Source: Lachnospiraceae bacterium (lineage in GTDB: Bacteria > Bacillota_A > Clostridia > Lachnospirales > Lachnospiraceae). Taken from it: a stretch of DNA of 5,429 nt. Made by a program: the position numbers and the translations under genes. Under the pieces are notes generated by a model that worked only from the letters and a program-made list of their open reading frames with translations, was not told where the DNA came from and searched no databases. Location of the stretch: the NCBI GenBank assembly GCA_017960415.1, contig JAGCZE010000500.1:1-5429 (forward strand), given 5' to 3'. Positions 4,800 through 5,429 of the stretch are shown here, in pieces (the first letter of the stretch is position 1; each line of letters begins with the position of its first letter).

Positions 4800-5429
4800 T
4801 CACATCAACTGTCTGAACATGGCGATAACGTCATCATAGGTTGCTTCTCTCGGATTGCCGGGGCAGCAGGCATCTGCAAGGGCATCCTTGGTGAGCTGGT
4901 CGAGGTCTTCCTCGCGGATCTTCTCATTTTTCTTCGGGATACCTACATCCTCGCTGAGCTTGCGTACTGCATTGATAGCAGCGTCCTTGTACTCGTCGGG
5001 AGACATTGCGTCTACGCCTTCAACACCCATGGCGCGGGCGATCTCGCGATATCTCTCACCGCAGTGATCACGGTTGTACTCAAGTGCGATGGGAAGGAAC
5101 ATTGCGCAGGCAACGCCGTGAGGAGTATCATAATGTGCCGAAAGGGTATGTGCCATCGAGTGGTCGATTCCAAGGCCTACGTTTGAGAAGCCCATGCCCG
5201 CGATATACTGTGCGAGAGCCATGCCTTCGCGGCCTTCGGGCTCGTTCTTTACGGCACCGCGCAGAAGCTTGGAGATCAGTCTGATCGCCTCAAGATGGAA
5301 CATGTCGGTCAGCTCCCAGGCAGCCTTTGTGGTGTAGCCTTCGATAGCGTGGGTCAGCGCATCCATACCTGTAGCGGCGGTAAGTGCTGCGGGCATTGAG
5401 TTCATCATGTCGGGATCGACAACGGCAAC
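4800..5429 (-). CDS. Iron-dependent alcohol dehydrogenase, FucO / lactaldehyde reductase-like (C-terminal part)
   Basis: The last 209 residues of a group III, metal-dependent alcohol dehydrogenase; the gene runs off the right edge, with no start in the window. In-window D23 and H27 (MDALTHAIEGY), H90 (GLGIDHSMAH) and H104 (DTPHG) have the spacing 4-63-14 of the iron ligands D196, H200, H263 and H277 of E. coli FucO, and H94 matches its conserved H267. About 173 residues holding the NAD-binding half lie outside; the implied length of about 382 matches FucO. FucO interconverts L-lactaldehyde and L-1,2-propanediol with NADH during fucose or rhamnose fermentation; close relatives act on other short alcohols, so the substrate is inferred. 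The C-terminus keeps family-typical GNPREATYDDV. Stop TGA at 4802-4800, then an 80-bp gap to the terminator. Codon use is strongly biased, suggesting high expression. No fucose genes are visible here. Confidence 0.9.
   Translation of the reverse strand, partial: VAVVDPDMMNSMPAALTAATGMDALTHAIEGYTTKAAWELTDMFHLEAIRLISKLLRGAVKNEPEGREGMALAQYIAGMGFSNVGLGIDHSMAHTLSAHYDTPHGVACAMFLPIALEYNRDHCGERYREIARAMGVEGVDAMSPDEYKDAAINAVRKLSEDVGIPKKNEKIREEDLDQLTKDALADACCPGNPREATYDDVIAMFRQLM

Noticed and set aside
4674..5284. Plus-strand open frames of 70-170 codons opposite the alcohol dehydrogenase
   Set aside because: They are antisense to a clear dehydrogenase with all metal ligands in place, have no ribosome binding sites, and one begins inside the terminator hairpin.

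Overview
The window looks like chromosomal DNA of a Clostridia-type Bacillota, most likely a Lachnospiraceae gut or rumen bacterium. This is inferred from moderate GC, strong AAAGGAG/GGAGG ribosome binding sites, lysine-rich fibronectin type III repeats of the kind common in Lachnospiraceae secreted proteins, and the types of ABC-F, MFS and FucO-like proteins present. No RNA genes, insertion sequences or CRISPR arrays are visible.

Layout from left to right. (1) 60-779 (+) encodes two fibronectin type III domains but has no signal peptide, no ribosome binding site and two stop codons just upstream, so it looks like the C-terminal part of a broken secreted protein. (2) 963-2567 (-) is an intact ABC-F ATPase, closed by a strong terminator only 2 bp after its stop codon. 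(3) 2568-3217 holds no conventional gene but is dense in signals: two back-to-back promoters at about 3026-3054 (-) and 3077-3106 (+), a 14-bp perfect palindrome, two four-codon mini-ORFs with good ribosome binding sites, a 27-codon hydrophobic ORF, and an intrinsic terminator on the ABC-F strand lying between that promoter and the ABC-F gene. (4) 3218-3945 (+) is an MFS transporter gene wrecked by an internal deletion with frameshift and by loss of its 3' end. (5) 4033-4572 (+) is an intact 179-aa protein of unknown function starting at TTG. (6) 4800-5429 (-) is the C-terminal 209 residues of an iron-dependent alcohol dehydrogenase resembling lactaldehyde reductase FucO, followed by a strong hairpin terminator.

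The most interesting part is the roughly 450-nt leader of the ABC-F gene. It has the parts expected of transcription attenuation controlled by ribosome stalling: a promoter, short leader ORFs, an intrinsic terminator before the structural gene, and an upstream segment complementary to the terminator's 5' arm that could act as antiterminator. One leader ORF begins M-K-R-L-R, which contains the Arg-X-Arg motif known from macrolide stalling peptides. Antibiotic-resistance ABC-F genes in Bacillota are often controlled in this way, so the gene may be an inducible ribosome-protection factor. This is an inference from sequence layout; no substrate or inducer can be read from the sequence. The wrecked divergent MFS gene suggests the locus once formed a divergent ABC-F/transporter pair.
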